64,000 bases of DNA from Methylocystaceae bacterium (GCA_013373205.1 JABXIG010000003.1:1033853-1097852), one strand, 5' to 3'; positions 44,924-54,967 are shown, counted from the stretch's first letter. Notes: a model not told the origin generated them from the letters alone. Numbers and translations: made by a program.

Positions 44924-47900
44924 TTATGAAAACTCTTCTTCAACACGGGCCCATTCCAGCGGCACCTGTCCACCATGACAGGGTTTTGCATATAAGAACC
45001 CCTGTACTATGTTACAATTTATAGACTGAAGAAATTCGACCTGTTCTTTGTTTTCCACACCTTCTGCAACAATACTGATCCCGAGTTCATGTGCCATTGA
45101 AACAATAGCAGACACAATGGCCGCATCATCATTGCCCGGTTTCAGGTCACTGACGAAAGACTGGTCGATCTTGAGAATATCAACAGGAAAACGTTTGAGG
45201 TAATTTAAAGAAGAATAGCCAGTGCCAAAGTCATCAATAGATATGGTCAGGCCCATCTCTTTGAGATCCTGTAAGATCTGAATTGCACCTTCCACATCTT
45301 CCATCATCATATTTTCTGTAACTTCCACCTCCAGCATATCACTTGTGATGTGATGATCTTCCATGGCCTCTTTTATATCGGTGATTAGGTTTCGGTCTCT
45401 GAACTGTTGTGCTGACAAGTTAATGGCAACGGTGCCAAAATCAAATTGCATGTCCTGCCACATCCGGGCCTGAATACAACATTGCTGAATGATTGCTGTT
45501 CCCAAACGAACAATCAAGCCATTTTCTTCGGCCACTGGGATAAAATCAGCAGGTGATATCTGTTTGCCATAATCATCTGTCCAACGCGCGAGAGCTTCCA
45601 CACCAACAGGCTTGCCGCTTTTGCAATCGACTTTAAGCTGATAATGAGGAATGATCATGTTTTTATTCAACGCGATGCGTAGCTGATTAGCAAGTGACAG
45701 CTGATTTTGTACCTGATCATTCATCGTCACATTAAAGAACTGGTAATTATTTCGACCTTTTTCTTTCGCATGATACATCGCCACGTCAGCATTGCGTAAC
45801 AAATCGGCACTATTATCGCCATCTGTTGGATAAATTGCGATGCCTACACTTGCTGAAATAAAGAGTTCATGCCCTTCAAAGAAATACGGCGCCCCAACAG
45901 ATTTAACAATGCGGGTTGCCACCATTTCGATATCTTCATCGCTGGTAAGATCTGTAAGAATAACCGTAAACTCATCTCCCGACAGTCGTGCCACCGTATC
46001 AATTTCGCGCACACTTGTTTGCAATCGTTTAGACACTTCCTTAAGCAGCAAATCACCGACCCGATGACCAAGTGAATCATTGACTTGTTTAAAGCGATCA
46101 AGATCCACAAACAAAACGGCCAAATGTTCTTTATCTCTTTTGGAGCGAGCCAGAGATGTATAAAGCCGATCCTGAAACAACACCCGGTTAGGAAGACCTG
46201 TTAAAGGGTCAAAATGGGCAAGTTGTTCAAGTTTTTCTTCATTTTGTTTTTTGCCTGTGATGTCAGAAAACACAGCTACATAATTCGCGATGCGCCCGCT
46301 ATCGGCACGCGAAGCACTGATCGACAGCATTTTGGGGAATTCTTCGCCATTCTTGCGCCGATCCCATATTTCACCTCGCCACAGGCCGTTTTGCATTAAC
46401 TCCTGCCACATCTCTTGATAAAATTCTGTCGAATGGCGACCAGATTTCATCATACGCGGATTTTGACCAATGACTTCTTCACGGGCATAGCCTGTAATGT
46501 CAGTAAAGGCGGTGTTGACATCAACAATATCACCTTTGTCATCCGTAATCATGATGGCTTCAACCGCACTGTCAAATACCTTTGCAGCCAAACGCAGGCG
46601 CTTTTCTGCCAATCGACGATCTGTAATATCCTGGCCTTGGGCAACCCCTCCAATAATATTTTCCTTGCTGTCATAAAGGGGGGATAGGTTCCAGACATAG
46701 AATTTGTTCGTGTGGTCAATTTTCAGAACGGTCTCAAGAGCCTGCGTATTTTTACCTTTTTTGGCATTTTCTAAAGACTGAATAATTTGGGTATTATTTT
46801 GCAGACGTAAAATAGTGTCTACGTCCTGCAAGTTTTCAAGACTACCAAAAACATCAAGCGCGGCCTGGTTTTGAAGTGTTATCTTGTCTTTACCATCCCA
46901 CGCAAAGGTTGGAGAATTAGTCGCATTAACTAAATCAACAATATATTTAGACTGTTCAGATAAATGGTCGACAAGATCGCTCAGCACTGCGCCAACTTCA
47001 TTAAATTCAACAAACGAGCCGTTCCTGTATGTCGTCTGTTCATCTCCCTGACGAACAGCTTGGGCAAAACTTAACAGTTTCTGCAATGAATTGTGAATTA
47101 AACGACGTAGAAAGAAGGTACCCAGAATCGCAATAAACAAAACGAACTGAATACCTAAGATAGCAGATTTTCGAAAAGAACCACCCCAAGTTTGGGTCCC
47201 TTCAGATGTCATCACAGAAACAAGAAAAAGGCCTCTTGGACCATTTTCAATTTTCAAAGGATGAAAATCGCCGCTAAAAACATTTTCCTGTGTCGAAAAA
47301 ATGGGGCCAAACTCTTGCATGATCTGATCCCGAACCAATGACACACCCGGTTCTAGAGATGTTGATTCCGCAATCACATTACCATCGTAAACAATTAGAT
47401 GGGCATTTGCATTGCTTACGCTTCGTAGTTCATTAATCAAGGGCGTATTATTTTTAAGAAAAATACCGGCCTTAAAAATCCGTACACCTTTATAGCCACT
47501 ACTATCTTTAAAAATTTTCTGAAACTGATAGCTCAGGGAAAGGCCACGTTCTGTTTTTTCAAGAAACCAACGCTTGTTTTGTGAAAGTATTGTTTTAGAA
47601 GCAGGTGTGACTAAACCAAAGCTATTTTCCACAACAGGTTCTTCATTTATTTTTTTATCAAATACAATAAAATAATCCCAGACCATATCCTGAAAGAAAT
47701 GATTAGGAATCCCCATCTGTTCACGAGGCATTGCTGAAGCAACCGTTTCCAGTAATTTTCGGCTTTCTTCAATTTTATAGTTAAAATGTTGTTCTGCTAG
47801 TTTATGGGTTTGTTCAACTTGGTTTAATTGTTCAAACTGCAGTGCCGTTTCCGCATTCTTATAGGTCGTCCAAAGCAAAAAGCTGCCGACGCACATTAAC

Positions 47901-47947
47901 GCGCCCATAAAAAAAAACAAAACGACCGGAGTAAACCGGAAAATCAT
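44924..47947 (-). CDS. Membrane GGDEF/EAL c-di-GMP enzyme with PAS domains
   Basis: A 1007-residue signalling protein. A first membrane helix (VVLFFFMGALMCVGSFLL), a periplasmic sensor of about 230 residues and a second helix (LFIAILGTFFLRRL) precede two PAS domains (near 350-450 and 465-575). The GGDEF domain has VDLDRFKQVNDSLGHRVGD and RLSGDEFTVIL, an SGDEF variant compatible with cyclase activity. The EAL domain has VEALARW, DDFGTGYSS and AEGVENKEQ, so hydrolysis of c-di-GMP also looks possible. It is divergently placed from the PAS kinase at 48063. Its signal is unknown. Confidence 0.93.
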   Translation of the reverse strand: MIFRFTPVVLFFFMGALMCVGSFLLWTTYKNAETALQFEQLNQVEQTHKLAEQHFNYKIEESRKLLETVASAMPREQMGIPNHFFQDMVWDYFIVFDKKINEEPVVENSFGLVTPASKTILSQNKRWFLEKTERGLSLSYQFQKIFKDSSGYKGVRIFKAGIFLKNNTPLINELRSVSNANAHLIVYDGNVIAESTSLEPGVSLVRDQIMQEFGPIFSTQENVFSGDFHPLKIENGPRGLFLVSVMTSEGTQTWGGSFRKSAILGIQFVLFIAILGTFFLRRLIHNSLQKLLSFAQAVRQGDEQTTYRNGSFVEFNEVGAVLSDLVDHLSEQSKYIVDLVNATNSPTFAWDGKDKITLQNQAALDVFGSLENLQDVDTILRLQNNTQIIQSLENAKKGKNTQALETVLKIDHTNKFYVWNLSPLYDSKENIIGGVAQGQDITDRRLAEKRLRLAAKVFDSAVEAIMITDDKGDIVDVNTAFTDITGYAREEVIGQNPRMMKSGRHSTEFYQEMWQELMQNGLWRGEIWDRRKNGEEFPKMLSISASRADSGRIANYVAVFSDITGKKQNEEKLEQLAHFDPLTGLPNRVLFQDRLYTSLARSKRDKEHLAVLFVDLDRFKQVNDSLGHRVGDLLLKEVSKRLQTSVREIDTVARLSGDEFTVILTDLTSDEDIEMVATRIVKSVGAPYFFEGHELFISASVGIAIYPTDGDNSADLLRNADVAMYHAKEKGRNNYQFFNVTMNDQVQNQLSLANQLRIALNKNMIIPHYQLKVDCKSGKPVGVEALARWTDDYGKQISPADFIPVAEENGLIVRLGTAIIQQCCIQARMWQDMQFDFGTVAINLSAQQFRDRNLITDIKEAMEDHHITSDMLEVEVTENMMMEDVEGAIQILQDLKEMGLTISIDDFGTGYSSLNYLKRFPVDILKIDQSFVSDLKPGNDDAAIVSAIVSMAHELGISIVAEGVENKEQVEFLQSINCNIVQGFLYAKPCHGGQVPLEWARVEEEFS

Positions 47948-48062
47948 TATGCGCCCTTTCGTGACCTTTTTCTATAAGCTACACTGTGAATCCAAGCTCG
48001 CCAAGTCTGAGATCGTTTTTTTCTGCATAAATCCCTATAATTTTCAATCGTCGCTATACACA

Positions 48063-49979
48063 ATGAAAAACAACGAAAAAAAATCTGAACGTTCAGAACC
48101 CCAACAGATGCAAATGCATTCTCCAGAAGCAGAACGTCTCAGACGACTTGAAACATGTGCAAACCTTGGCATGATTGAGTGGAATATAGAAAATGGAACC
48201 TTTTGGTGTTCAGAACAGATCTGCCCTATTTTGGATATCAAAGACACAACACCCGATAATTTTCAGTCATTCATCGGTTTCTTTCATCCCACTGACCAGA
48301 TAAACGTTCAAAAAGCCTTTGAACAGATCACACAGGACCGAGCCCCCTTTCAAATAACCAGTAAAATCATAACAACATCAGGTTCTGAAACCCCTATCCT
48401 CTTAAAAGGCACCCATAATGAAAGCCTGCCTGGGATTATTGGATATATCCAAGACATAAGCTCTGATTTTCAAGAACGCGAATCCCTGTTGGGTACCCTG
48501 GCAAAATATCGTGGGGTCATGGACAGTGCGGGCGATGCGATCATTCTAATTTCGCAAAAAGGTACAATCCTGGAAGGAAACCCCAAGGCTTGCGAACTTC
48601 TTGAAGTCAGTGAAACAGAAATATCCAATTTGAGCGTTGATGACATCCACAAAGCAGAAAGCCTTGAGGTCATGATGGGGCATTATCAAGGCATGATCTG
48701 GGGGCAAACCGAACGTGTGGAAAGTACGATCCTTGGCCAAAAAGGCAAAGAAACAATTGTCGAAATTACGGGACGCCCAGTTACAATTGCCTCACATGAA
48801 ATGATCGTAGTCATTTATCATGATGTTACTCTGCAATATCAGGCTCAAAATGCCCTAAAACGCAGTGAACAACGCTATCGCAGCTTGGTAGACGAAGCAC
48901 GCGAGGGCATATTATTGCTGAATGAAAACGGTAAAATTCTAGCTGCTAATCCCAAAGTTTGTGAAAGCTTGAAGATAAAAAGGCGAAACCTGCTCAATCA
49001 TAACTTTCTGGAAATCGCAGATTTTGATCTAGATCTCAGCCCGATTGAAATATTAACTAAATCTTCAAAGCGTCAGTCTATTCATATGGAAGGCCACTTG
49101 ATCACCAAGCATAATGAAATGCTACCAACCGGATTTAACGTTGCGCGATATATAGAACAAGGCAAGGTCCGATACAGTGTGACCGCTTATGATCTTAGCG
49201 AAGTCCGCGCAGGTGAGGAAGACCGACTGCAATTACAGAAACAATTGTTTCAATCGCAAAAACAAGAACTCATGGGTCAGCTAGCCGGAAGTTTGGCCCA
49301 TGATTTTAACAACCTTCTTTCCCCTATTCTGCTGGTCAGTGAAACCCTGATGGAAGATACTGAAGAAGACCCATTCTTAAAGAAGAACCTTGGCAACATC
49401 AATCAGGCTGCCCAACGTGCGCGCCGACTTGTTGCACGAATTTTAGAATACACGCGCCCAGAAGACAGCAGTCCAAAACTGTTAAATCTAAAATCAGAGA
49501 TTTCTGAAACTCTCTCGCTTCTTCGTGCCTCAGTCCCACAAAGCATTCAGATTACGGATAGCTTTAGTCATGAAAGCTATCGCTGTTTTGCGGATCCCGA
49601 TCAAATTCATCAGGTCATTATGAATGTAGGGACAAATGCTGCTCAGGCGATTGGTGAAGAAACAGGTCATATTCATTTTTTGATCGAAAAAATCGACATT
49701 ACTGAAAAATGCCCCTTAATGAAAATTCACGAAATCCCAGAAGGCAATTATGCTAAAATTAGCATTTTCGATGATGGCCCCGGTTTTGATGAAAAACATC
49801 TAAATGAAATTTTTGAACCTTTCTTCACCACAAAAACCCAAACAGATGGCACAGGACTTGGGCTTTCCGTCGTAAAAAGAATCATTTCAAATCATGGTGG
49901 ATGCGTAGAAGCTTATAATCAAAACAATGGAGGGGCCTGCCTTTGTCTCTACCTTCCCTTAATAGGGGAGCTGAAATGA
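48063..49979 (+). CDS. PAS-domain sensor histidine kinase
   Basis: A 638-residue soluble kinase. Up to three PAS-like segments (about 30-130, 145-260 and 265-375) lead to an H box of the NtrB type, GSLAHDFNNLLSPIL, an N box (MNVGTNAAQAIGEE) and ATP motifs DDGPGFDEKHL and GTGLGLSVVKRI. No membrane helix is present. ATG 48063 is used; the longer reading from 47949 starts two bases from the divergent gene and looks non-coding. Its end overlaps the response-regulator start (ATGA), marking a cognate pair. Confidence 0.9.
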   Translation: MKNNEKKSERSEPQQMQMHSPEAERLRRLETCANLGMIEWNIENGTFWCSEQICPILDIKDTTPDNFQSFIGFFHPTDQINVQKAFEQITQDRAPFQITSKIITTSGSETPILLKGTHNESLPGIIGYIQDISSDFQERESLLGTLAKYRGVMDSAGDAIILISQKGTILEGNPKACELLEVSETEISNLSVDDIHKAESLEVMMGHYQGMIWGQTERVESTILGQKGKETIVEITGRPVTIASHEMIVVIYHDVTLQYQAQNALKRSEQRYRSLVDEAREGILLLNENGKILAANPKVCESLKIKRRNLLNHNFLEIADFDLDLSPIEILTKSSKRQSIHMEGHLITKHNEMLPTGFNVARYIEQGKVRYSVTAYDLSEVRAGEEDRLQLQKQLFQSQKQELMGQLAGSLAHDFNNLLSPILLVSETLMEDTEEDPFLKKNLGNINQAAQRARRLVARILEYTRPEDSSPKLLNLKSEISETLSLLRASVPQSIQITDSFSHESYRCFADPDQIHQVIMNVGTNAAQAIGEETGHIHFLIEKIDITEKCPLMKIHEIPEGNYAKISIFDDGPGFDEKHLNEIFEPFFTTKTQTDGTGLGLSVVKRIISNHGGCVEAYNQNNGGACLCLYLPLIGELK

Positions 49980-50356
49980 CACCCAAAAATATCTTGATTA
50001 TAGATGATGAAGAACTGGTTCGAGATGCCATTATGATGGTCTTGATGCGCAATGGTTTTGTTGTGTCCGCTACCGGATCAGCAAACGAAGGCCTCAAGTT
50101 GATTGAAACAAACAAATTTGATCTAATCATCACAGATTTAGTCATGCCCGAGATTGACGGGGTGACTTTTATAAAACTGGTGCGGCAAAAAATCGATCAT
50201 ATCCCTATTATGACGTTAACGGGTGGTGCGCGCCCAGGTCAAAAAAATATGAATGACAAAGCCAAGGCTGCCGGTGCCATTGTGACACTGCAAAAACCTT
50301 TAAGTAAAAAGGAACTTTTAGCCGGGATTGATTTAGCCTTTAAAGCCGCGCCTTAA
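49976..50356 (+). CDS. Single-domain (CheY-like) response regulator
   Basis: A 126-residue receiver with no output domain. Acidic residues in LIIDDEELVRDA, the phosphorylated Asp in LIITDLVMPEIDG and Lys in LQKPLSKKEL are present; the switch Thr lies in MTLTGGARPG. Start ATG 49976 with AGGGGAG is preferred to 49943, since it overlaps the kinase by only four bases. Single-domain receivers pass phosphate on or bind effectors; which is unknown. Its 3' end overlaps the opposed LuxR-type gene by 24 bp. Confidence 0.92.
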   Translation: MTPKNILIIDDEELVRDAIMMVLMRNGFVVSATGSANEGLKLIETNKFDLIITDLVMPEIDGVTFIKLVRQKIDHIPIMTLTGGARPGQKNMNDKAKAAGAIVTLQKPLSKKELLAGIDLAFKAAP

Positions 50357-50968
50357 CGCCAGCCCGACAGCCTGCGTTCGACTGGAAACCCCAAGTTTCC
50401 TAAAGACACCTTTCAGGTGCGCGCGCACGGTAACTTCTTGTAATTCAAGAATATTGGCGATCACTTTGTTGGAATGCCCCTCAACCAAATACTTTAAGAC
50501 TTCACGTTCACGTGCCGTCAATTCATTAAACAGGCGTGGATCTGTTTGATCATCAAATTCATCCTCCGCATCAGTTGAACAAATGACGGAAGGGATGAAT
50601 TTTTCTCCATTCAAAACCAGGTTAATCGCATTAATCATTGCCTGACCACCCAATGTTTTCGGAATAAAACCGGCAGCCCCTTTTTCAATGCAAGTCAACA
50701 CATCGGCGCGGCGATACGCACCAGACATCACAACAACAAGTTGGTCCTTTGCAATCTGAACAATTTTTTCAACTCCATCCAAACCATGTACGCCCGGCAT
50801 TTTAAGGTCGAGCAGGATTAGGTCGTACACCTCGCCAGCAGACAGAAGTTGTTCGGTTTCCGGCAACGTTGTTGCTTCTACAACCTCGATATTCGGTTGC
50901 AGTTTATTAAAAATAAGCTTGATCCCTTCCCGAAACAGGCCGTGATCATCAGCCAACAGAAACTTCAT
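50333..50968 (-). CDS. NarL/LuxR-type response regulator
   Basis: A 211-residue regulator. Receiver: LLADDHGLFREGI, Asp in LILLDLKMPGVHG and Lys in AAGFIPKTLGG. Output: LuxR HTH with LTAREREVLKYLVEGHSNKV and EVTVRAHLKGVFRKLGVSSR. The C-terminal 24 bp overlap the 3' end of the CheY-like gene. No kinase is directly paired with it; the PAS kinase next door could serve. It lies 47 bp after bioD on the same strand. Confidence 0.93.
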   Translation of the reverse strand: MKFLLADDHGLFREGIKLIFNKLQPNIEVVEATTLPETEQLLSAGEVYDLILLDLKMPGVHGLDGVEKIVQIAKDQLVVVMSGAYRRADVLTCIEKGAAGFIPKTLGGQAMINAINLVLNGEKFIPSVICSTDAEDEFDDQTDPRLFNELTAREREVLKYLVEGHSNKVIANILELQEVTVRAHLKGVFRKLGVSSRTQAVGLALRRGFKG

Positions 50969-51015
50969 AAATTCAAGTCCTTACCTTAGGCGATGGTAAA
51001 ATAAAGGTGTCATCG

Positions 51016-51618
51016 TTATAATTGAAATAACGGCTTTTCCAACATTAAAAAATCCCGTTTTTCCAGATACGGGATTTCCCCTAGAATACGCACCTTTCCA
51101 AATTGTTCAATGGCCTTTTTATTTTTTAAGTTCACAGGCCCATTTAAAATAACACCCGTAATTGCAATACCCTTATCACGTAAGGCTTTCAGGGTTAAAA
51201 GCGTATGATTGATGGTACCAAGACCACTTCGTGCAACAACAATTGTTTCGCAGTTCATCTTTTCAATCAGATCAATCATCATATGATCATTATTGATTGG
51301 AACATAAACGCCCCCCGCTCCTTCAATGATAAGGTTACCTTCTACTTCCGGCTTTTCAATCTCATCAAGCTTGATTTCAACCCCATCAATACGGGCAGCT
51401 TCATGGGGAGATAACGGTTCGGTGAGTTCATAACGACACGGTAAAATACGGCTTTCATCTATGCCGACCAATTTCATAACTTCATTTTTATCTTCAACAT
51501 CATTGGTGCCACTTTGGATTGGCTTCCAATATGTTGCATTTAATTGATCCACCAATAAAGCTGACACAACTGTTTTTCCAACATCTGTGTCTGTTCCTGT
51601 TACAAAATAGGTCGTCAT
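51016..51618 (-). CDS. bioD: Dethiobiotin synthetase
   Basis: Carboxylates diaminopelargonate to dethiobiotin with ATP. The 200 residues begin TYFVTGTDTDVGKTVVSALL (P-loop variant of the family) and include KPIQSGT and IIEGAGGVYVPIN. It overlaps bioC by four bases and ends the biotin run; it is followed by the LuxR-type regulator. Confidence 0.95.
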   Translation of the reverse strand: MTTYFVTGTDTDVGKTVVSALLVDQLNATYWKPIQSGTNDVEDKNEVMKLVGIDESRILPCRYELTEPLSPHEAARIDGVEIKLDEIEKPEVEGNLIIEGAGGVYVPINNDHMMIDLIEKMNCETIVVARSGLGTINHTLLTLKALRDKGIAITGVILNGPVNLKNKKAIEQFGKVRILGEIPYLEKRDFLMLEKPLFQL

Positions 51619-52382
51619 CTATCCTCACATCGTGTGATATGCCCTATGATAATCTCATAGGTCATGCTGCAGTCTGTATATTCTTCCAAATGCGTCAACG
51701 CATTGCGCATCATCAAAGGCCCCATGGGTTTGTAATCCGCACGTGGTGCATGGGCACCGATCAGTTTTAGCGCACGTAGAAAAGACAGCCCGTCGTCATA
51801 AGGTTGCTTTTTGATATAGGATGTAAATTTTGTTGTGCATCCCTTAAAGGCAACAGCCCTCATTTCTTCGATTGTTTGATAAGTATGTAAGCCTACTGGC
51901 ACATGTAAATCTTCAAGTGTTTTTCGCCATTCACAAAAACTTTTCTGCCCCAGAGTGCTAAAAACAAGATGTCCACCGGGCTTTAACAAATCACAAAGCC
52001 GATTTAAACCGTCTTGCAAACAGTCAAACCATTGAACAGCTAGACTACTTACAATCAGATCAAACTTTTGTGCCACATCAGGATATTCACCATCCATGAC
52101 CTGAAAACAGGCGCGTTCACCTACACGGTCTTTACAACTCTCCAACATCTCTTGGGACAAGTCAGTAATGAACCACTCTGACTCAATGTTTTGTGCTAAC
52201 ATATGTTCTGTCAAAAAACCTGTGCCACAACCAATTTCCAGACCCTTAAAATTATTGGGCAACACACAGTTTTTGACATGGTCCGCAACCAGCGCGGCCG
52301 TCCATTTCTGAACGGGGGCTTCCTGGTCATAGGTGGCAGATGCCTTACCAAAGCTGTTTTGAATATGGGATTTATTAATCAA
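51615..52382 (-). CDS. bioC: Malonyl-[ACP] O-methyltransferase
   Basis: Methylates malonyl-ACP to disguise it for pimelate synthesis. The 255-residue SAM enzyme has IQNSFGKASATYDQEAPVQK at the start, motif I LEIGCGTGFLTEHML, and LIVSSLAVQWFDCLQDGL, the BioC-type segment. It overlaps the BioH-like gene by eight bases and bioD by four. Confidence 0.93.
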   Translation of the reverse strand: MINKSHIQNSFGKASATYDQEAPVQKWTAALVADHVKNCVLPNNFKGLEIGCGTGFLTEHMLAQNIESEWFITDLSQEMLESCKDRVGERACFQVMDGEYPDVAQKFDLIVSSLAVQWFDCLQDGLNRLCDLLKPGGHLVFSTLGQKSFCEWRKTLEDLHVPVGLHTYQTIEEMRAVAFKGCTTKFTSYIKKQPYDDGLSFLRALKLIGAHAPRADYKPMGPLMMRNALTHLEEYTDCSMTYEIIIGHITRCEDR

Positions 52383-53004
52383 GTTGATCCAAAAATTCTT
52401 GAATATGACGCACGCAATCTGTGCTGTGACTTAACGGCAGCAGATGTTTGGCCTCTTTATACCAGATGATATCTCTTTCGAAAGAGGCAACTGTCAATTT
52501 TTCAGTGACAATCGTATCCACTCCCCCTGCCAGAATGAATTTCGGACAGGTAAGACTTTGATATTTCTGTCGGACATCTACACTCAACAAATATTCCAAG
52601 CCTGTTTTTAAACCATTTGTATCAGCCTCATCTGGATAAATAGGAGCGTCCAGTCCAGAATTTTTCATAAATTCGACCCATACTTTTTCAGGGGCACGGT
52701 CAAACTGACGGATCATACGTGTGAGCATTCGTTCAGCGACCCCATCCGGCCAATCCGTGGAGGCACAAAATTTGGTAAAGCCATTGATAACCACCAACGC
52801 CTCAACATGATTTGCGCGTTCTAATGTCCAAGCTAGCCCCATAGAATGGGTTATATATATGGCGTCATCCGGCAGTGTCTTATTTTGCAGACCGAAAAAT
52901 CCCATATCGACACACTGGATATCACACCCCGTTATTTCTGACGCAATACCTTCCCAAAAAGAGGCATCAAAGCCCCAGCCATGCACAAAAACCACATTCT
53001 TCAT
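52375..53004 (-). CDS. BioH-like pimeloyl-[ACP] methyl ester esterase
   Basis: A 209-residue alpha/beta hydrolase expected to release pimeloyl-ACP from its methyl ester. FVHGWGFDASFWEG gives the oxyanion region, THSMGLAW the nucleophilic Ser, LAGGVDTIV the Asp and KHLLPLS the His. BioH, BioG and others fill this place in different bacteria; the sequence is shorter than E. coli BioH and the nucleophile motif differs from GWSLGG. Its position between bioF and bioC, overlapping both, gives the role. Which subfamily it is remains open. Confidence 0.82.
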   Translation of the reverse strand: MKNVVFVHGWGFDASFWEGIASEITGCDIQCVDMGFFGLQNKTLPDDAIYITHSMGLAWTLERANHVEALVVINGFTKFCASTDWPDGVAERMLTRMIRQFDRAPEKVWVEFMKNSGLDAPIYPDEADTNGLKTGLEYLLSVDVRQKYQSLTCPKFILAGGVDTIVTEKLTVASFERDIIWYKEAKHLLPLSHSTDCVRHIQEFLDQLD

Positions 53005-54173
53005 GATTTAAAGGCACCGATAACAGCACAAAGATAATCGATATCTTCATCGCTATGTGCCGCACTTAACGCAAAGCGGATACGACTTGTCCCTTTCGGC
53101 ACAGTTGGTGGCCGAATAGCAATACCGAGAATATTTTCCTGTTCAAGTGCATTTGCCATTTTTAGGGTCTTTTCTTCCTCTCCAATAATCAATGGAATAA
53201 TCTGTGTGGAAGAGTCCCCCACATCAAAACCACTTTGTTTAAAAGAGTTTCGAACTTTTTGTGCATTAGCAAGAAGACGTGCACGTTCAGCATCAAGGCG
53301 GGGAACAAGTTCAAGCGCCGCATCCATAGCCCCCAGGACAGCTGGCGGCAGGGATGTCGAATAGATCATGCCACTACATCGGTTAATCAGATAGTTTTTC
53401 ACCGCCTGTGAACAAACAAGATAAGCGCCAAATCCACCTAAAGCCTTTGAAAAGGTCCCCATCTTGAAAGAAACTTTTTTACCTGCACACAAACCAAAAC
53501 CATTTTCGCCTAAAACACCTGTGGCATGGGCTTCATCAAGATAAAGCTCTGCACCATAATGATCGGCTAGACCGATTAACGCATCAACATCGCTTTGATC
53601 CCCGTCCATGCTGAACACACTTTCACTCAGGATAAACTTGGGCCCCGGATTGTCACTATGCTTTTGCAGTAGCTCTTCCAGATGGTTCAAATCATTATGG
53701 CGATAACGGATTTGTCGAATACCACCAGCTTTAAGACCATGATGCATGCTCGCATGGTTTAAGCGATCACAAAAAACCAAAGCCTCATGGCCCAAGACGT
53801 CTTTATCAAACAAGCTTGCCAGAATGGCAGAATTTGCCTGAAAGCCGGAATTAAAGATCAGGGCCGCTTCCCCACCCTTTGCTTGGATAAGGCGTTCTTC
53901 CACACGTTCATGTAACTCCATCGTGCCACAGACAAGTCTTGAGGCCATAGACCCCGTGCCCCAGTCTTGTGCCCATTCCTGGCTACGCTCAATCAACAAG
54001 GGATGTTGAGCGAGCCCCATATAGTTATTGGACGAAAAATTAATGACCTCGCGCCCCTTAAGGGTCGTGCGGCCATGATACGTCTTTCCCACAGAACGCA
54101 AACGTCTGCGCAAGCCCTTTTCTTCAAGGCCTGAAACGTAATCTTGATAACATTTATTCAAATCAAAGCTCAT
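53001..54173 (-). CDS. bioF: 8-amino-7-oxononanoate synthase
   Basis: PLP enzyme condensing pimeloyl-ACP with alanine. The 390 residues include the PLP Lys in GTFSKALGGFGAYL, the GSMASRLVCG loop, DEAHATGVLGENG and INFSSNNYMGLAQHP near the start. It overlaps the esterase gene and the BioH-like gene by four bases on each side. bioA and bioB are not in the window. Confidence 0.95.
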   Translation of the reverse strand: MSFDLNKCYQDYVSGLEEKGLRRRLRSVGKTYHGRTTLKGREVINFSSNNYMGLAQHPLLIERSQEWAQDWGTGSMASRLVCGTMELHERVEERLIQAKGGEAALIFNSGFQANSAILASLFDKDVLGHEALVFCDRLNHASMHHGLKAGGIRQIRYRHNDLNHLEELLQKHSDNPGPKFILSESVFSMDGDQSDVDALIGLADHYGAELYLDEAHATGVLGENGFGLCAGKKVSFKMGTFSKALGGFGAYLVCSQAVKNYLINRCSGMIYSTSLPPAVLGAMDAALELVPRLDAERARLLANAQKVRNSFKQSGFDVGDSSTQIIPLIIGEEEKTLKMANALEQENILGIAIRPPTVPKGTSRIRFALSAAHSDEDIDYLCAVIGAFKS

Positions 54174-54967
54174 GGCAGAAAATCACTTAAGGCTTTCATG
54201 AAATCATGGGGTTTTTCAGCATGAAGCCAATGACCAGCCCCTTCAATGGTCTGGAAAGTGACTTTCGGGAAAAGGTGTTTGATTAACTGATGCTGGCTCG
54301 ATTGCACATAATCTGAATTCCCCCCATTAATAAACAAACAAGGGCCGTCATATTTCGCATCTGGTCGGATGGCTGGTACACCACCGATACTGTCCATCTC
54401 TTTTCCCAATGTCTCAAGATTGACCTGCCAACGAAGACCTTCAGATGTATTTTCCAAATTCCCTAACAAGAAAGCGCGCACAGCCGGACTTTCAATTACA
54501 TCACTAATCAGCGGGTCAACTTCATTGCGGCGCTTAACACTGGTTAAGTCAACGGATTGTAGTTTATCGACATAGGATTTAAAGGTCATGCGCGGATATT
54601 TGACAGGGGCAATATCAGCAACAACAAGACTTTTAACGCGTTCCCCTGCTTTAAGGGCAGTGGTCATAGCCACCTTGCCACCCATTGAATGTCCAACAAT
54701 ATGGGCCTGATCTAGCCCACGTTGATCCAGAAACTCCACTATATCTTCAGCCATTTCCACATAGGACATGGTATCTGTCCAAGGCGAAGACCCGTGATTG
54801 CGCAAATCGAGGGTAAGGATACGGTAAGACCGCGCCATTTGCTTCGCGATCGAATTCCAATTCTTTGCTGCACCGAATAACCCGTGCAGGATCACGACAG
54901 GTTCGCCGTCCCCAATATCTTGAAATGCCAGTTCCATCTCTGCGTCTTTACCTTGTTGCAATTGCAT
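54170..54967 (-). CDS. Alpha/beta hydrolase, YbfF-like esterase
   Basis: A 265-residue hydrolase. VVILHGLFGAAKNWN gives the oxyanion segment, IVGHSMGGKVAM the Ser nucleophile, FINGGNSDYV the Asp and GAGHWLHAEKP the His. The physiological ester is unknown. It heads the biotin operon and overlaps bioF, so a part in biotin synthesis is possible, though YbfF-like proteins occur widely apart from biotin genes. ATG 54967 has AGG at good spacing; ATG 54937 (MELAFQD) is the more usual family start. Confidence 0.85.
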   Translation of the reverse strand: MQLQQGKDAEMELAFQDIGDGEPVVILHGLFGAAKNWNSIAKQMARSYRILTLDLRNHGSSPWTDTMSYVEMAEDIVEFLDQRGLDQAHIVGHSMGGKVAMTTALKAGERVKSLVVADIAPVKYPRMTFKSYVDKLQSVDLTSVKRRNEVDPLISDVIESPAVRAFLLGNLENTSEGLRWQVNLETLGKEMDSIGGVPAIRPDAKYDGPCLFINGGNSDYVQSSQHQLIKHLFPKVTFQTIEGAGHWLHAEKPHDFMKALSDFLP

